Of a DNA stretch of 64,000 bases, positions 48,747 to 58,996 are shown in pieces (the stretch's first letter is position 1; every line of letters starts with the position of its first letter). The notes under the pieces are model-generated. The model had not been told where the DNA came from and ran no database searches. It worked only from the letters and a program-made list of their open reading frames with translations. Source of the DNA: Lentilactobacillus kefiri (GTDB taxonomy: Bacteria; Bacillota; Bacilli; Lactobacillales; Lactobacillaceae); assembly GCF_007989105.1 (NCBI RefSeq), contig NZ_BJVK01000005.1, forward strand, positions 36,278 through 100,277, read 5' to 3'. A program made the translations under genes and the position numbers.

Positions 48747-48911
48747 CTAAAACCATTTTTTCTTTGGTCGTTCTTCGTTCTTACGTTTTTTATCTTTATC
48801 TTTTTTATCGTGTTTTAAAAACTTGTCTCGTTTCTTGTCTTCAGGATCCATTTCAGCAAATTTGCCGAAGATCGCATCCATGTCATTTTGGCGATTAACC
48901 TTTAATGCCAT
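48747..48911 (-). CDS. Small basic protein (54 aa), SPJ_0845-like
   Basis: Translation starts MALKVNRQNDMDAIFGKFAE and continues into a Lys/Asp/Arg-rich tail ending KKKWF. AAGGAGATG lies 8 nt ahead of the ATG, and the argH terminator faces its stop, which supports a real gene. It resembles short lactic-acid-bacteria proteins annotated as SPJ_0845 family, of unknown role; this match is from memory. The high charge suggests nucleic-acid or ribosome contact, but that is only a guess. Confidence 0.7.
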   Translation of the reverse strand: MALKVNRQNDMDAIFGKFAEMDPEDKKRDKFLKHDKKDKDKKRKNEERPKKKWF

Positions 48912-49111
48912 TCTGATTCATCTCCTTACTCTATTACGAGATAACTATAGCAAAGATTGCCTTAAAAGTCACACTTATTGGCCACTTCTTAAATCACAAT
49001 GAATATTTGCATGAATAATGTATAATTCTAACTTATTTTAGATTTTTATTGCATAAATTATGTTTTTGGTGTAACGTATTGGTTATTATAATTTTGGGAA
49101 GAGGGAACGTA

Positions 49112-50581
49112 ATGAAGAAGAATTTTAAAGCTATTATCCAAGTTATTATGATGATTACGACCATCCTTGCTTTAACGGTGGTATCTACGAGTCATGCTTC
49201 TGCTGCTGATAATTCGCTGCAGAGAGTTAAACAACGTGGTGAACTGATTATGGTTACCAGTCCTTATTATCCGCCATACGAATTTCAAGTGAATAAAAAG
49301 GGCAAGGATCATATTGTTGGGATGGATATCGATGTTGCCAAGAAGGTTGCCAAAGATCTTCACGTTAAGCTTGTGATTAAGAGTATGAATTTTGACTCAC
49401 TGTTGGTTGCGATTCAGACTGGAAAAGCCGACATGGCGATTGGTGGTATTAATCCAACGGCGGCTCGTCGACAAAGCGTTGACTTTTCAAAGATTTACTA
49501 TACCGGCGGTCAAAGTTTTCTGATTAATGCCAATGACGCAAATAAGTATAAGAGCGTCAAGAACTTGCGTGGTGCCAAGATTGGTGCCCAGACCGGTACC
49601 TTGTAATATGGGTTGGCAAAGAAGAAGATTCCCGATGCAACTGTTAAGGGGATGGATAAGTCAACCGACTTGGTACTGGCATTGAAGACCCACAAAATTG
49701 ATGCGTTGGGAATTGAAAAGCCCAGTGCCGAAGCTTATGTTAAAAATGATTCCGGATTAAAGATGATTCCATCCGGCTACGATTTAAACAAAAACGAAAC
49801 CGGTGTTGCTATTGCCTTCAAAAAGGGCTCGAACAGTTTGGTAACGGCCGTTAATAAATCAATTGATCAAATTCAAAAGAAAAATCTAACCGAACAGTAT
49901 TTGGCAAATGCCGGAAAGTATATGAAGGTTAACACGGTTAATACTTCGATGTTCCATTACTGGAAGTACTTTGCCAAAGGTGTTGAATACACGGTTCTGA
50001 TTTCAATCGTTTCAACTTTCTTCGGTGTCATCATTGGGGTTGTCTTGGCATTGATGCGATTCTCCAAGCAAAAATGGCTTCGTGGCCTTGCAATTAGTTA
50101 TACCGAATTTATTCGTGGAACACCTTTGATGGTTCAAGTCTTGTTTGTTTACTTTGGAATCGGTGTGGTGGTGAACATTCCAGCGTTGATTTCAGGGATG
50201 ATTTCCGTGTCGCTGAATAGTGGTGCCTACGTTGCTGAAATTATTCGTGGCGGAATTAATTCCGTTGCAAAAGGGCAAACGGAAGCTGCCGCCAGTCTTG
50301 GATTATCAAAAGGTGATTTGATGCGATTCGTTATTTTGCCGCAAGCATTCAAGAATATCTGGCCAGCTTTGGGTAACGAATTCATTTCACTGATTAAGGA
50401 AAGTTCCATTGTTTCAATTATCGGAGTTACCGATTTGATCTATCAGTTGAACATCGTTCGGGCGGATACGTATCGTGGTGTCATGCCAATCTTTGTCGCA
50501 ATGCTGCTGTACTTTATCATGACATTTGCACTTACACGTGTTCTGAATCACTTTGAAGGGAAGATGAAACATGCAGGATAA
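49112..50581 (+). pseudogene. Fused GlnH-GlnP amino acid ABC transporter, in-frame stop
   Basis: The full frame would encode 489 aa: a signal peptide (residues 1-33, ending SHASAAD), a periplasmic-type polar amino acid receptor domain (about 40-270) and an inner permease domain (about 290-485). The permease has the ABC contact sequence ISVSLNSGAYVAEIIRGGI. A TAA at 49604-49606 splits the receptor domain after GAQTGTL; the same frame continues at once with YGLAKKK. One base change, for example CAA to TAA, explains it. The downstream part could restart only at a TTG (49613) with no ribosome site. The rest is well preserved, so the lesion is recent, or a sequencing error. glnQ follows intact. 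Confidence 0.83.
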
Positions 50582-51320
50582 AAAAGTTCTCGAAGTTAAT
50601 CATTTAAGTAAAAAGTTTGGTAAAAATGAAATTCTCAAGGATATCAACGGGACTGTTAAATCCGGCGAGGTTATCTGTGTGATTGGCCCATCCGGAGCCG
50701 GAAAAAGTACTTTTCTCCGTTGCTTGAATTTATTGGAAAAGCCAACATCCGGTGAAGTTAAATTTGACGGAACCGACTTAACCAATGTTGATGAAAAGCA
50801 GTTGATCAATCTGCGTGAACGAATGGGAATGGTTTTTCAAAGCTTTAATCTCTTCCCGAACATGACGGTGATTGAAAACCTTAAGCTGGCACCGATTCGT
50901 GTTAAACATATGAAAGATGACGAAGCTCAAAAAGTTGCCATGCATTTATTGGACAGAGTTGGCCTCAAAGAAAAAGCCAATGCCTATCCAAGCAGCTTGT
51001 CAGGTGGTCAACAACAACGGGTGGCCATTGCCAGAGCCTTGGCAATGAACCCGGAAGTCATGTTATTTGATGAGCCAACCAGTGCGTTGGATCCTGAAAT
51101 GGTTGGTGAAGTTCTGGAAGTTATGAACGAACTTGCCAAAGAAGGAATGACCATGGTTGTGGTTACCCACGAAATGGGCTTTGCCAAAGAGGTTGCCGAT
51201 GAGGTTTGGTTTATGGCAGATGGCTATATTCTGGAAAGAAACAAACCTGGTGAATTGTTTGACAACCCTCAAAATGAACGGGCAAAAGATTTCATTGGCA
51301 AAATCATTCAAAATGTCTAA
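50571..51320 (+). CDS. glnQ: Polar amino acid (glutamine-type) ABC transporter ATPase
   Basis: A 249-aa ATPase driving polar amino acid import. Walker [14 protein letters not shown], the ABC signature [15 protein letters not shown], Walker [15 protein letters not shown] and the switch His VVVTHEMGF are intact. It overlaps the permease end by 11 nt, so it belongs to the same operon. If the permease gene is truly broken, this ATPase has no partner here. Confidence 0.93.
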   Translation: MQDKKVLEVNHLSKKFGKNEILKDINGTVKSGEVICVIGPSGAGKSTFLRCLNLLEKPTSGEVKFDGTDLTNVDEKQLINLRERMGMVFQSFNLFPNMTVIENLKLAPIRVKHMKDDEAQKVAMHLLDRVGLKEKANAYPSSLSGGQQQRVAIARALAMNPEVMLFDEPTSALDPEMVGEVLEVMNELAKEGMTMVVVTHEMGFAKEVADEVWFMADGYILERNKPGELFDNPQNERAKDFIGKIIQNV

Positions 51321-51368
51321 CCGACTGACTAATCTTGAGTGAATCAAATTTGAATCAACAATGACAAT

Positions 51369-51421
51369 AAAAAAGGAATCCCAGATGATGTATTTAAAAT
51401 CATTGGCAGGATTCCTTTTTT
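51369..51421 (+). terminator. Terminator of the gln operon
   Basis: AAAAAAGGAATCC and GGATTCCTTTTTT with inner GATGAT/ATCATT pairing. Confidence 0.88.
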
Positions 51422-51565
51422 GGGATAGTTGGTGCAAAACGATGTGCTTGTTTGATTGAGTAAATGTGAGTGTTGAAGACCGTTTATCCCCAGTTCGTAT
51501 CAGTTGAACCAAACATATATTCGATGTATACTTTTAAATTGAATATTATGAAAGGAGTGAGTTTT

Positions 51566-53398
51566 TTGGCGAATGAATATATCGAACATAAGTTGGCTTT
51601 ATTGCCTGATATGCCTGGTTGTTACCTGATGAAAAATATCAACGGTAAGATCATTTATGTTGGAAAAGCCAAAAACTTAAAGAACCGGGTTCGCTCATAT
51701 TTTAAGAGCAGTCATGAAGGTAAAACGGCCCGGTTGGTCTCCGAAATTGCCGATTTTGAATACATCGTGGTTTCCAGCGACAAAGAAGCATTTTTACTGG
51801 AAATTACGTTAATTCAAAAACACCGGCCATATTTCAACATCAAATTAAAACAGGGGAACGGCGGGTACCCATACATTAAGATTACTAATGAACGTGACCC
51901 GCAAATTAAAATCGTCAATACCTTGCTTAAAGATGGCGGCTTTTATTTTGGCCCTTATCCAAACGTTTATGCAGCTGATGAGACGGTGAACTTCTTACAG
52001 AAGGTATATCCGCTCAGACGCTGTAATGGATTTCAAAATCGACCTTGCCTGTATTACCACATGGGCCAGTGTCTGGGTGCCTGCTTCAAAGTGGTTCCCG
52101 AAGAGGCATATGCCAAACAGATTAAGCGGATTAAATCATTTCTGAATGGGAATGTTGCCCATGCCAAACAAATGTTGACTGCCAGAATGGAAAAGGCAGC
52201 CTCGAAGATGGAATACGAGCGGGCAGCCGAAATTCGTGATTTGATCAAATATATTGAAATCACGGTTGAAAAGCAGAAAATTATTTCAAACGATAACACC
52301 CCTCGAGATATTTTTAATTATTATATGGACAAAGGCTGGTTATCTATTCAGGTGTTCTTCATTCGTCAGTCACGATTAATGAAGCGTGAAAAACGATTAT
52401 TTCCAATTATTGACGATCCTGAAGAAGAAATGGTCAGTTTCATTTCTCAATTTTACAAGCAGAAGAATCAAATCTTGCCAAAGGAAATTCTGGTACCCAA
52501 ATCACTGCCAACTGATGTGATTAGTCACGTGGTGGAAGACGTACCCGTTAGAACGCCACAGCGGGGTCAGAAACGTGACTTACTGGAGATGGCAGGTAAG
52601 AATGCCAAGATGGTCTTAGAGGAGAAATTCAGGCTGTTAGAGCTGGATGAGAGCAAGACAACCGGGGCAATGAAAGAATTAACCGATGCCATGGGAATTG
52701 CCCCTGGTCATAAGATCGAAGCTTTTGACCACTCACACATTCAAGGAGCCGACCTGGTTTCGGCAATGGTTGTTTTCGTGGATGGCCAACCTAATAAGAA
52801 TTTATATCGGAAATACAAATTGAGAACCGTCCACCATGCCGATGAAGCTGCAAGTACAAAGGAAGTCATTCGTCGACGCTACACCAGATTACTCAAGGAA
52901 CACGCTGAAATGCCCGACCTGATTTTAATGGATGGCGGGACTATTCAGATGAACGCCGTTAAAGATGTTCTGGTAAATGAACTGGGACTGGACATTCCGG
53001 TTGGTGGCATGGTCAAGAATACCCATCACCAAACGGCCGACTTATTATTTGGTAATCACGATACACCGCTTCAACTGAATCCAAAAAGCCAGGGATTTTA
53101 CCTCCTGCAGCGAATTCAAGATGAAGTTCACAGATTTGCGATTACCTACCATCGTAAAGTTCATACGAAGAATTCTTTGAGTTCTCGTTTGGATTCAATC
53201 GCTGGAGTTGGTCCTAAGACCCGAAACAAGCTTTTGCGAAAATTTGGATCATTGAGGAAAATTTCAAATGCTTCGATTGCCGATCTCCGCAAACTTGGAA
53301 TTTCGGAAACTGTAGCGCAAACCATTAAGTTCTCGTTGAGTAAGATTGATGAAGAACGTAAGGTAACTAATTATCAAGATAAAAAATTAACCCACTAG
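51566..53398 (+). CDS. uvrC: UvrABC system protein C
   Basis: Nucleotide excision repair nuclease that cuts on both sides of a lesion, 610 aa. The N-terminal GIY-YIG domain (PGCYLMKNINGKIIYVGKAK) is followed by a Cys cluster (LRRCNGFQNRPCLYYHMGQCLGAC), a UVR motif, an RNase H-like C-terminal nuclease (EAFDHSHIQGADLVSAMV) and helix-hairpin-helix repeats (IAGVGPKTRNKLL). The TTG at 51566 follows AAAGGAGTGAG; the frame is open further upstream, but no other start has a ribosome site. Confidence 0.97.
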   Translation: MANEYIEHKLALLPDMPGCYLMKNINGKIIYVGKAKNLKNRVRSYFKSSHEGKTARLVSEIADFEYIVVSSDKEAFLLEITLIQKHRPYFNIKLKQGNGGYPYIKITNERDPQIKIVNTLLKDGGFYFGPYPNVYAADETVNFLQKVYPLRRCNGFQNRPCLYYHMGQCLGACFKVVPEEAYAKQIKRIKSFLNGNVAHAKQMLTARMEKAASKMEYERAAEIRDLIKYIEITVEKQKIISNDNTPRDIFNYYMDKGWLSIQVFFIRQSRLMKREKRLFPIIDDPEEEMVSFISQFYKQKNQILPKEILVPKSLPTDVISHVVEDVPVRTPQRGQKRDLLEMAGKNAKMVLEEKFRLLELDESKTTGAMKELTDAMGIAPGHKIEAFDHSHIQGADLVSAMVVFVDGQPNKNLYRKYKLRTVHHADEAASTKEVIRRRYTRLLKEHAEMPDLILMDGGTIQMNAVKDVLVNELGLDIPVGGMVKNTHHQTADLLFGNHDTPLQLNPKSQGFYLLQRIQDEVHRFAITYHRKVHTKNSLSSRLDSIAGVGPKTRNKLLRKFGSLRKISNASIADLRKLGISETVAQTIKFSLSKIDEERKVTNYQDKKLTH

Positions 53399-53431
53399 GG
53401 ATCAATTTTCATGGTCATTTTCAAGATTATT

Positions 53432-53460
53432 TTGACCTGGTGTGCGAAACTCGGTATACT
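53432..53460 (+). promoter_or_regulatory. obgE promoter
   Basis: TTGACC (53432-53437), a 17-bp spacer and TATACT (53455-53460). Confidence 0.7.
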
Positions 53461-53515
53461 GCTAGAGTATTGAACATGTAACTAACGACTTAGGATTAAT
53501 TAAAATGGTGATAAG

Positions 53516-54820
53516 ATGTTTGTTGATCAAGTAAAAATTAATGTAAAGGCTGGAAACGGCGGAAACGGTATGGTTGCTTTCCGACGCGAAAAATATGTTC
53601 CAAACGGAGGCCCTGCCGGAGGTGACGGTGGCCGAGGCGGAAATGTCATCTTTAAAGTGGATTCAGGAATGAATACCTTGATGGATTTCCGTTACCATCG
53701 AAAGTTTAAAGCTGCAAATGGCGGCAATGGTGCCAACAAATCTATGACCGGTCGTAGTGCCGATGATTTGGTTATCCCAGTCCCAGAAGGAACAACGGTA
53801 ACCAACACTGAAACGGGTGCCGTCGTCGGGGATTTAACCAAACCCGATCAAGAATTGGTTGTTGCAAAAGCCGGCCGTGGTGGCCGTGGCAATATTCATT
53901 TTGCAAGTCCAACGAACCCGGCACCTGAAATTGCTGAAAATGGTGAACCAGGGGAGGAAATTTCCCTTAGCCTGGAATTGAAAGTTTTGGCAGATGTCGG
54001 ACTGGTTGGGTTCCCTTCAGCAGGGAAGTCGACACTTTTGTCGGTCATTACCAGTGCCAAACCGAAAATTGCCGGCTATCATTTCACAACGTTGGTTCCT
54101 AATCTTGGAATGGTCAGATTGGATGACGGGCGTGATTTTGCTGTCGCTGATTTACCTGGATTAGTTGAGGGAGCTTCGAATGGAGTAGGATTGGGATTCC
54201 AATTCCTGCGTCACGTTGAACGAACCCGTGTTATTCTTCATTTAGTGGACATGTCCGGAATTGAAGGCCGTGATCCATTCGATGATTATTTGGCAATCAA
54301 TAAAGAATTGGAACAGTATGATGAACGAATCTTGAAACGGCCACAAATCATTGTGGCAACCAAGATGGACCTACCTGATGCTGAAGATAATCTTCAGGAG
54401 TTCAAAAAACGTTTGAATGAATCTCAAGATAGTCAGACAGATGTTCCTGAGATTTTCCCAATTTCTTCAGTCACTCATACCGGTTTAACCGAATTAATTC
54501 GCAAAACAGCCGACCTATTAGATACAACTAAGCTGTCAGATTTGGAGAAGCCACAGGATACGACCAAGCAATATGATTACAAGCCAGCTGACTCTAGTGA
54601 CTTCCATATTTCATATGATAAAGAATATGAATCATGGGTTATTACAGGCGACAAGATTGAACGTCTGTTTAAGATGACCAATACCGAACATGATCAAAGT
54701 ATGCTAAGATTTGCACGTCAAATGCATGGTATGGGAATCGATGATGCCTTACGAAAAGCTGGGGCTAAAGATGGCGATACAGTCACTATCTTGGACTTCT
54801 CATTCACATATGTTGAATAG
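53516..54820 (+). CDS. obgE: GTPase ObgE/CgtA
   Basis: Essential 50S-assembly and stress GTPase, 434 aa. It has the glycine-rich Obg fold (residues 1-158, [27 protein letters not shown]) and the G domain ([30 protein letters not shown]). The C-terminal OCT domain is about residues 365-434. It has its own promoter and is followed by the acyltransferase gene after 37 bp. Confidence 0.97.
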   Translation: MFVDQVKINVKAGNGGNGMVAFRREKYVPNGGPAGGDGGRGGNVIFKVDSGMNTLMDFRYHRKFKAANGGNGANKSMTGRSADDLVIPVPEGTTVTNTETGAVVGDLTKPDQELVVAKAGRGGRGNIHFASPTNPAPEIAENGEPGEEISLSLELKVLADVGLVGFPSAGKSTLLSVITSAKPKIAGYHFTTLVPNLGMVRLDDGRDFAVADLPGLVEGASNGVGLGFQFLRHVERTRVILHLVDMSGIEGRDPFDDYLAINKELEQYDERILKRPQIIVATKMDLPDAEDNLQEFKKRLNESQDSQTDVPEIFPISSVTHTGLTELIRKTADLLDTTKLSDLEKPQDTTKQYDYKPADSSDFHISYDKEYESWVITGDKIERLFKMTNTEHDQSMLRFARQMHGMGIDDALRKAGAKDGDTVTILDFSFTYVE

Positions 54821-54857
54821 TTAAAAATCAAATTCATATAGGGCAGGGAATATTTCA

Positions 54858-56792
54858 ATGCAACAGGTTCAAACAAAAAAACATGTAAAACGGCTTAAGC
54901 ATAGCCGGTATATAACTGGTTTTGATGGTATTCGAGCACTAGCGGTAGTTGGTGTTATCATTTACCATCTGTTGCCGTATAAGCTGCAGGGTGGGTACTT
55001 GGGAGTGCCAACCTTTTTTGTAGTATCCGGCTATTTGATTACTGATCTCTTGTTACAGGAGTGGGAGCAAAACGGCAAAATTGATTTTTGGGGCTTTTAT
55101 GCCCGAAGAATTAAACGGCTGTATCCTGCCCTGGTGTTTATGCTGGTGGGAACCGGCACATACATAACACTTTTTCAACGGTCGCTGTTGACCAATTTAC
55201 GATCGATTATTACGACCAACATGCTTTACGTCTACAACTGGTGGGAAGTCGGTCACGGTCAAAGTTATTTTGACCGGTTCAACGGGGAATCACCGTTTAC
55301 CCACTTGTGGTCACTGTCCATTGAAGGACAATATTATTTAATTTGGCCGTTAATTTTAACGGCAATGATTTTGATCATTCGCAAACGAAGAACAATTGCC
55401 AATATCTTACTTGTTTTGGCAATTGGCTCCGGGGTCCTAATGGGCTTGCTATACACCGGCCCAGCTACTTTGAACCGGGTTTACTATGGTACTGATACCC
55501 GGATGTTCTCAATTGTCTTTGGTGCTTTACTGGCTGTGATTTGGCCATCAACTCACTTAAAGAAGCATGTATCAACCACTTCTCGATGGACACTGAACGT
55601 AATCGGACTTATTTCGATTGCCATTATTGCTTACCTTTACTTCCAACTTTCCGGCCAAAATACCTTTACGTATCGCGGCGGAATGTTCATCATGGCAATT
55701 GCTTCAACGACCTTGATTGCCGCTTGTGCCCACCCAGGTGCAGATATTAACCGGTGGCTGACCAACCCGGTATTTCATTGGATTGGTACCAGAAGTTACG
55801 GAATCTATCTTTATCAGTTCCCGGTCATGATTTTTTACGAAATCAAAGTTCAAAATATCGCATCGCATCCTTTGATGCATGCAACGATTGAGATTGCCTT
55901 GATCATGATTATCAGTGAACTGTCATACCGTTACATTGAAGCGCCATTAAGACATTACAAGTATTCAAATCTTGGCCGTTCAATTTACGAATTTTTCCAA
56001 CCAAGTTCAGTTTACGGTTGGAAGCGGCTATGGTTGGTTCCAGCTCTGTTCCTAATTGGTGTATCGGTCTATGGTAGTGCCATTTCACCAACCAAGGATG
56101 CCAAAAATGTTTTGCAGGAAAACATTACGCAAAACGAAAAAGCTTCCAGTGCGAAGAATAAAGCTGCCTTGGCCAAGCAAAAGAAGGCTTCCAAGCTTTC
56201 TGCAAATCAAAAGCGGATGAAGAAGCTTTTGAAGAAGAAGCTAACTGTTAAGCAGTACAAGATTGCCAAGCACTATGGTTTGAATAAACGTCAATATTTG
56301 ATGGTTTATCAACAACCACTAACGGCTATTGGAGATTCAATTTTGGCCGATAACAGTCGAGATCTTCAGCACGTATTCCAGAACGCCTATGTTTCAGCTG
56401 CAGTTGGCCGTCAGATATGGCAGGCAGGGCAAGTGTTGACGCAGATGAAGAAGAAAAACGAACTTGCTCCCAACATTTTAATTAATTTGGGAACCAATTC
56501 TCCGATGACATCTGCACAGATTAACTCGGTTATTAAATCAATCGGTCCTAAGCACCAGATTTTCTGGGTAACCACTCATGTGCCAACCAGAAACTGGGAG
56601 TCTGAAGTTAACCGGACGATTCGAGCTGCCGCCAAACGCCATAAGAATGTCCATGTTGTTGATTGGCATGCATACAGTTTGAATCAGCGAGACTGGTTCT
56701 GGCAGGATAATGTCCATCCAAATCCAAAAGGAAATGTTCATTACACGCATTTGATTGCAAAATCAATTAGTGATTTTTACGATAAAAAATAA
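54858..56792 (+). CDS. OatA-like membrane acyltransferase with SGNH domain
   Basis: A 644-aa protein of two parts. Residues about 15-400 form an acyltransferase-3 membrane domain with about 10-11 segments (GFDGIRALAVVGVIIYHL, FFVVSGYLITDLL, THLWSLSIEGQYYLIWPL). Residues about 480-644 form an extracellular SGNH/GDSL esterase domain: GDSILADN with the Ser nucleophile near 493, LGTN, and DNVHPN with the catalytic Asp/His. This layout is that of OatA, which O-acetylates peptidoglycan muramic acid and gives lysozyme resistance. Teichoic acid or exopolysaccharide as acceptor is possible. It has no close ribosome partner gene and ends at a strong terminator. Confidence 0.92.
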   Translation: MQQVQTKKHVKRLKHSRYITGFDGIRALAVVGVIIYHLLPYKLQGGYLGVPTFFVVSGYLITDLLLQEWEQNGKIDFWGFYARRIKRLYPALVFMLVGTGTYITLFQRSLLTNLRSIITTNMLYVYNWWEVGHGQSYFDRFNGESPFTHLWSLSIEGQYYLIWPLILTAMILIIRKRRTIANILLVLAIGSGVLMGLLYTGPATLNRVYYGTDTRMFSIVFGALLAVIWPSTHLKKHVSTTSRWTLNVIGLISIAIIAYLYFQLSGQNTFTYRGGMFIMAIASTTLIAACAHPGADINRWLTNPVFHWIGTRSYGIYLYQFPVMIFYEIKVQNIASHPLMHATIEIALIMIISELSYRYIEAPLRHYKYSNLGRSIYEFFQPSSVYGWKRLWLVPALFLIGVSVYGSAISPTKDAKNVLQENITQNEKASSAKNKAALAKQKKASKLSANQKRMKKLLKKKLTVKQYKIAKHYGLNKRQYLMVYQQPLTAIGDSILADNSRDLQHVFQNAYVSAAVGRQIWQAGQVLTQMKKKNELAPNILINLGTNSPMTSAQINSVIKSIGPKHQIFWVTTHVPTRNWESEVNRTIRAAAKRHKNVHVVDWHAYSLNQRDWFWQDNVHPNPKGNVHYTHLIAKSISDFYDKK

Positions 56793-56816
56793 CAGTTTTC
56801 CAACTGTTGAATATAC

Positions 56817-56862
56817 AAAAAAGAACTGAGACAAAATGATCATTTTGTCTCAGTTCTTTTTA
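56817..56862. terminator. Perfect-palindrome bidirectional terminator
   Basis: Two 22-bp arms (56818-56839 and 56840-56861) are exactly complementary with no spacer, A-rich on the left and T-rich on the right. It serves the acyltransferase (+) and the lipoprotein (-). Confidence 0.92.
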
Positions 56863-56865
56863 TTT

Positions 56866-57612
56866 CTAATTTAAATTAACAGTGAGTGTTGAATCCGGTG
56901 CGTCCGCAACTTTCTTTTGATTGGTTGTATAAACCGGTCCAAACTTAATGGCCAACTTGGTTGCCGGATGACTTGCATAATCGTGAAGGTAGCCAGTCAT
57001 GGCGAAGCTGACGGCTTTACCGGAATTGATTCGGTTGCCGGCTGATGAATCCGTGAGCTGGTCAGCAGTTGTCAGTGTCTGCCCCTGATTGGTTTTAACG
57101 TAGTCAACGCCGTTCAAAGCAATTTTAATGTCATAACGATTGGTAACGATATAGTTCAGCACAAATGTGTAGTAGGTGTCAGGGATGGTCTGCAGGTTCA
57201 AAACCTGTTCGACGGCTTCCTTAGCTTCAGGTGTTTTTGCAGTATTTTTAATAATCCGAACTTGATTAACTTTGTAGGTTAATTTACCGGATTGAATGTC
57301 GAGAGGCTGAGTTGAAACGGCAGCAAGCTGTTGACGGGTTCCGAAGCGGTCAAATGTAAACTGATGTTTTTTACTCAGATCACCATTTTTAACGTAGTGT
57401 GAATTGTGTTGGACTGACTTGGGCACTTTGTACTGATAGTTGTCCAGTGATTGACTTGAACTGGAAGCGGCCGAAGAACTTGATGAATCGTTAGCCATAT
57501 TTGCACTGAATGATTTTTTCTCGTTTGCTTGATTTGCCTTGTTGCCACCGCAGCCTGCCAAACCGACTGCGAGGAACGCAGACAAGATTATTAAGTATCC
57601 TTTTGCTTTCAT
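56866..57612 (-). CDS. Lipoprotein of unknown function (248 aa)
   Basis: The signal peptide has a lipobox (AVGLAGCGG, Cys near residue 21), so it is anchored on the outer face of the membrane. A Ser/Ala-rich linker (about 40-60) leads to a beta-rich domain of about 170 aa (LTYKVNQVRIIKNT, YYTFVLNYIVTNRYDIKIALNGVDYV). That pattern is like DUF4352/DUF5067-type immunoglobulin-like domains, but I cannot assign a family with confidence. It follows the 93-aa gene by 11 bp, probably one transcript. Confidence 0.83.
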   Translation of the reverse strand: MKAKGYLIILSAFLAVGLAGCGGNKANQANEKKSFSANMANDSSSSSAASSSSQSLDNYQYKVPKSVQHNSHYVKNGDLSKKHQFTFDRFGTRQQLAAVSTQPLDIQSGKLTYKVNQVRIIKNTAKTPEAKEAVEQVLNLQTIPDTYYTFVLNYIVTNRYDIKIALNGVDYVKTNQGQTLTTADQLTDSSAGNRINSGKAVSFAMTGYLHDYASHPATKLAIKFGPVYTTNQKKVADAPDSTLTVNLN

Positions 57613-57623
57613 GTTTTTATCCC

Positions 57624-57905
57624 CTAATAAAATACAATTGATTTATTAACAATTCTAAACCCAAAAACCAATTGATGATCATTTAAGGTTCTCAAATCGG
57701 TTTTAAGAGAAAGTTGTCTGGTTCGGGTCATAAACTGATCTAAGGTTATTGTAGCAAATCCACCGTGAGATGGAGATGTTTTGCCCAACAATAAGGAATC
57801 TTTATCAATTAACAATTCATTGACGGGCAGAAAGTGTTTCCCTTCGGCAATTAAAATTGTTAACTTCGGATTTAGTGTACTGCTGGCACGGAAAAACTCA
57901 TCCAA
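57624..57905 (-). CDS. Unknown protein (93 aa)
   Basis: I do not recognise it. The start is uncertain: the strong site GGGAGGGGG lies about 12 nt ahead of a TTG at 57905, while the frame is open back to 58103, inside the divergent rnz gene. The protein has short beta-like stretches (LTILIAEGKHFLPV, HQLVFGFRIVNKSIVFY) and no membrane segment. It precedes the lipoprotein gene, so the two may work together at the envelope. Confidence 0.6.
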   Translation of the reverse strand: MDEFFRASSTLNPKLTILIAEGKHFLPVNELLIDKDSLLLGKTSPSHGGFATITLDQFMTRTRQLSLKTDLRTLNDHQLVFGFRIVNKSIVFY

Positions 57906-58033
57906 ATTGATGATAACCCCCTCCCTTCTAATTATTATTTTATCGTAATTATGATACAATTGAAAAGTGATTTTAGGAGTCAGCATAAGGCTGGCTTTGT
58001 CATTCGATTTTAAAAAATAAGGAAACGATAATA

Positions 58034-58972
58034 ATGCAGATTGAATTTTTAGGAACTGGGGCAGGGTCTCCAGGCAAGTTTCGAAACGTTTCAAGTTTGG
58101 CACTTCGACTGTTGGATGAAATCAACTCAGTGTGGTTGTTTGACGTCGGCGAGGGAACCCAGCACCAAATTCTTCGTTCAACTATCCGGCCTCGAAAAAT
58201 AGAAAAAATATTCATCAGCCATTTACACGGTGATCACATTTTTGGCCTGCCTGGTTTATTGAGCAGCCGGTCATTTCAAGGTGGAAATACACCGTTGGAT
58301 ATATACGGACCTCAGGGAATTAAAGAATATGTCAATGTCAGTTTGAAGATCTCTGAAAGTCGATTATCTTACAAGATCAGGTATCATGAGCTTCCGAAAG
58401 ATACTGACGGAAAGATTTTTGAAGGTAAGAAGTTTACTGTCTATGCCGCACCGTTAGATCATCGAATTACCAGCTTTGGCTATCGGGTTGTTGAACACGA
58501 TCACCCGGGTGAATTGATGGTTGATAAGCTGACGGAACTACACATTCCGTCGGGACCAGTATACGGAAAGTTAAAAATGGGGCAAACGGTTAAGCTTGAA
58601 GATGGCCGGGTCATTGATGGAAAAGAAATGATCGGTCATTCTCAACCTGGTCGAATTGTCACGATTATCGGAGACACGCGAAAGACTGCCAACGCTGTCA
58701 AGCTCGCTGATCATGCTGATGCGTTGGTTCATGAGAGTACCTTTGGTAAAGGGGAAAACAAGCTCGCAAGGAACTATTTCCACTCAACTAATATGCAGGC
58801 GGCTCAAATTGCCAAGCAGGCCGGTGCCAAGATGCTTTTATTGAACCACATTTCGGCCCGATATACAGGCAAGATGGCTCATGAACTCGAAAAGCAGGCT
58901 CAGACCGTATTCCCCAATACAAAAGTAGTCAAGGACTTTGATGTCATTGATATACCATTTGAAAAGAACTAA
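58034..58972 (+). CDS. rnz: Ribonuclease Z
   Basis: Matures tRNA 3' ends lacking an encoded CCA, 312 aa. It has the metallo-beta-lactamase motif [17 protein letters not shown] (residues about 60-76), the exosite arm region (about 145-185) and the late [12 protein letters not shown]. The ATG lies 5-6 nt after AAGGAAAC. It is useful in this genome, since the tRNA-Ser at 62521-62607 has no encoded CCA. Confidence 0.96.
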   Translation: MQIEFLGTGAGSPGKFRNVSSLALRLLDEINSVWLFDVGEGTQHQILRSTIRPRKIEKIFISHLHGDHIFGLPGLLSSRSFQGGNTPLDIYGPQGIKEYVNVSLKISESRLSYKIRYHELPKDTDGKIFEGKKFTVYAAPLDHRITSFGYRVVEHDHPGELMVDKLTELHIPSGPVYGKLKMGQTVKLEDGRVIDGKEMIGHSQPGRIVTIIGDTRKTANAVKLADHADALVHESTFGKGENKLARNYFHSTNMQAAQIAKQAGAKMLLLNHISARYTGKMAHELEKQAQTVFPNTKVVKDFDVIDIPFEKN

Positions 58973-58996
58973 TAAGTATTTCCGGGGGGATTCACT

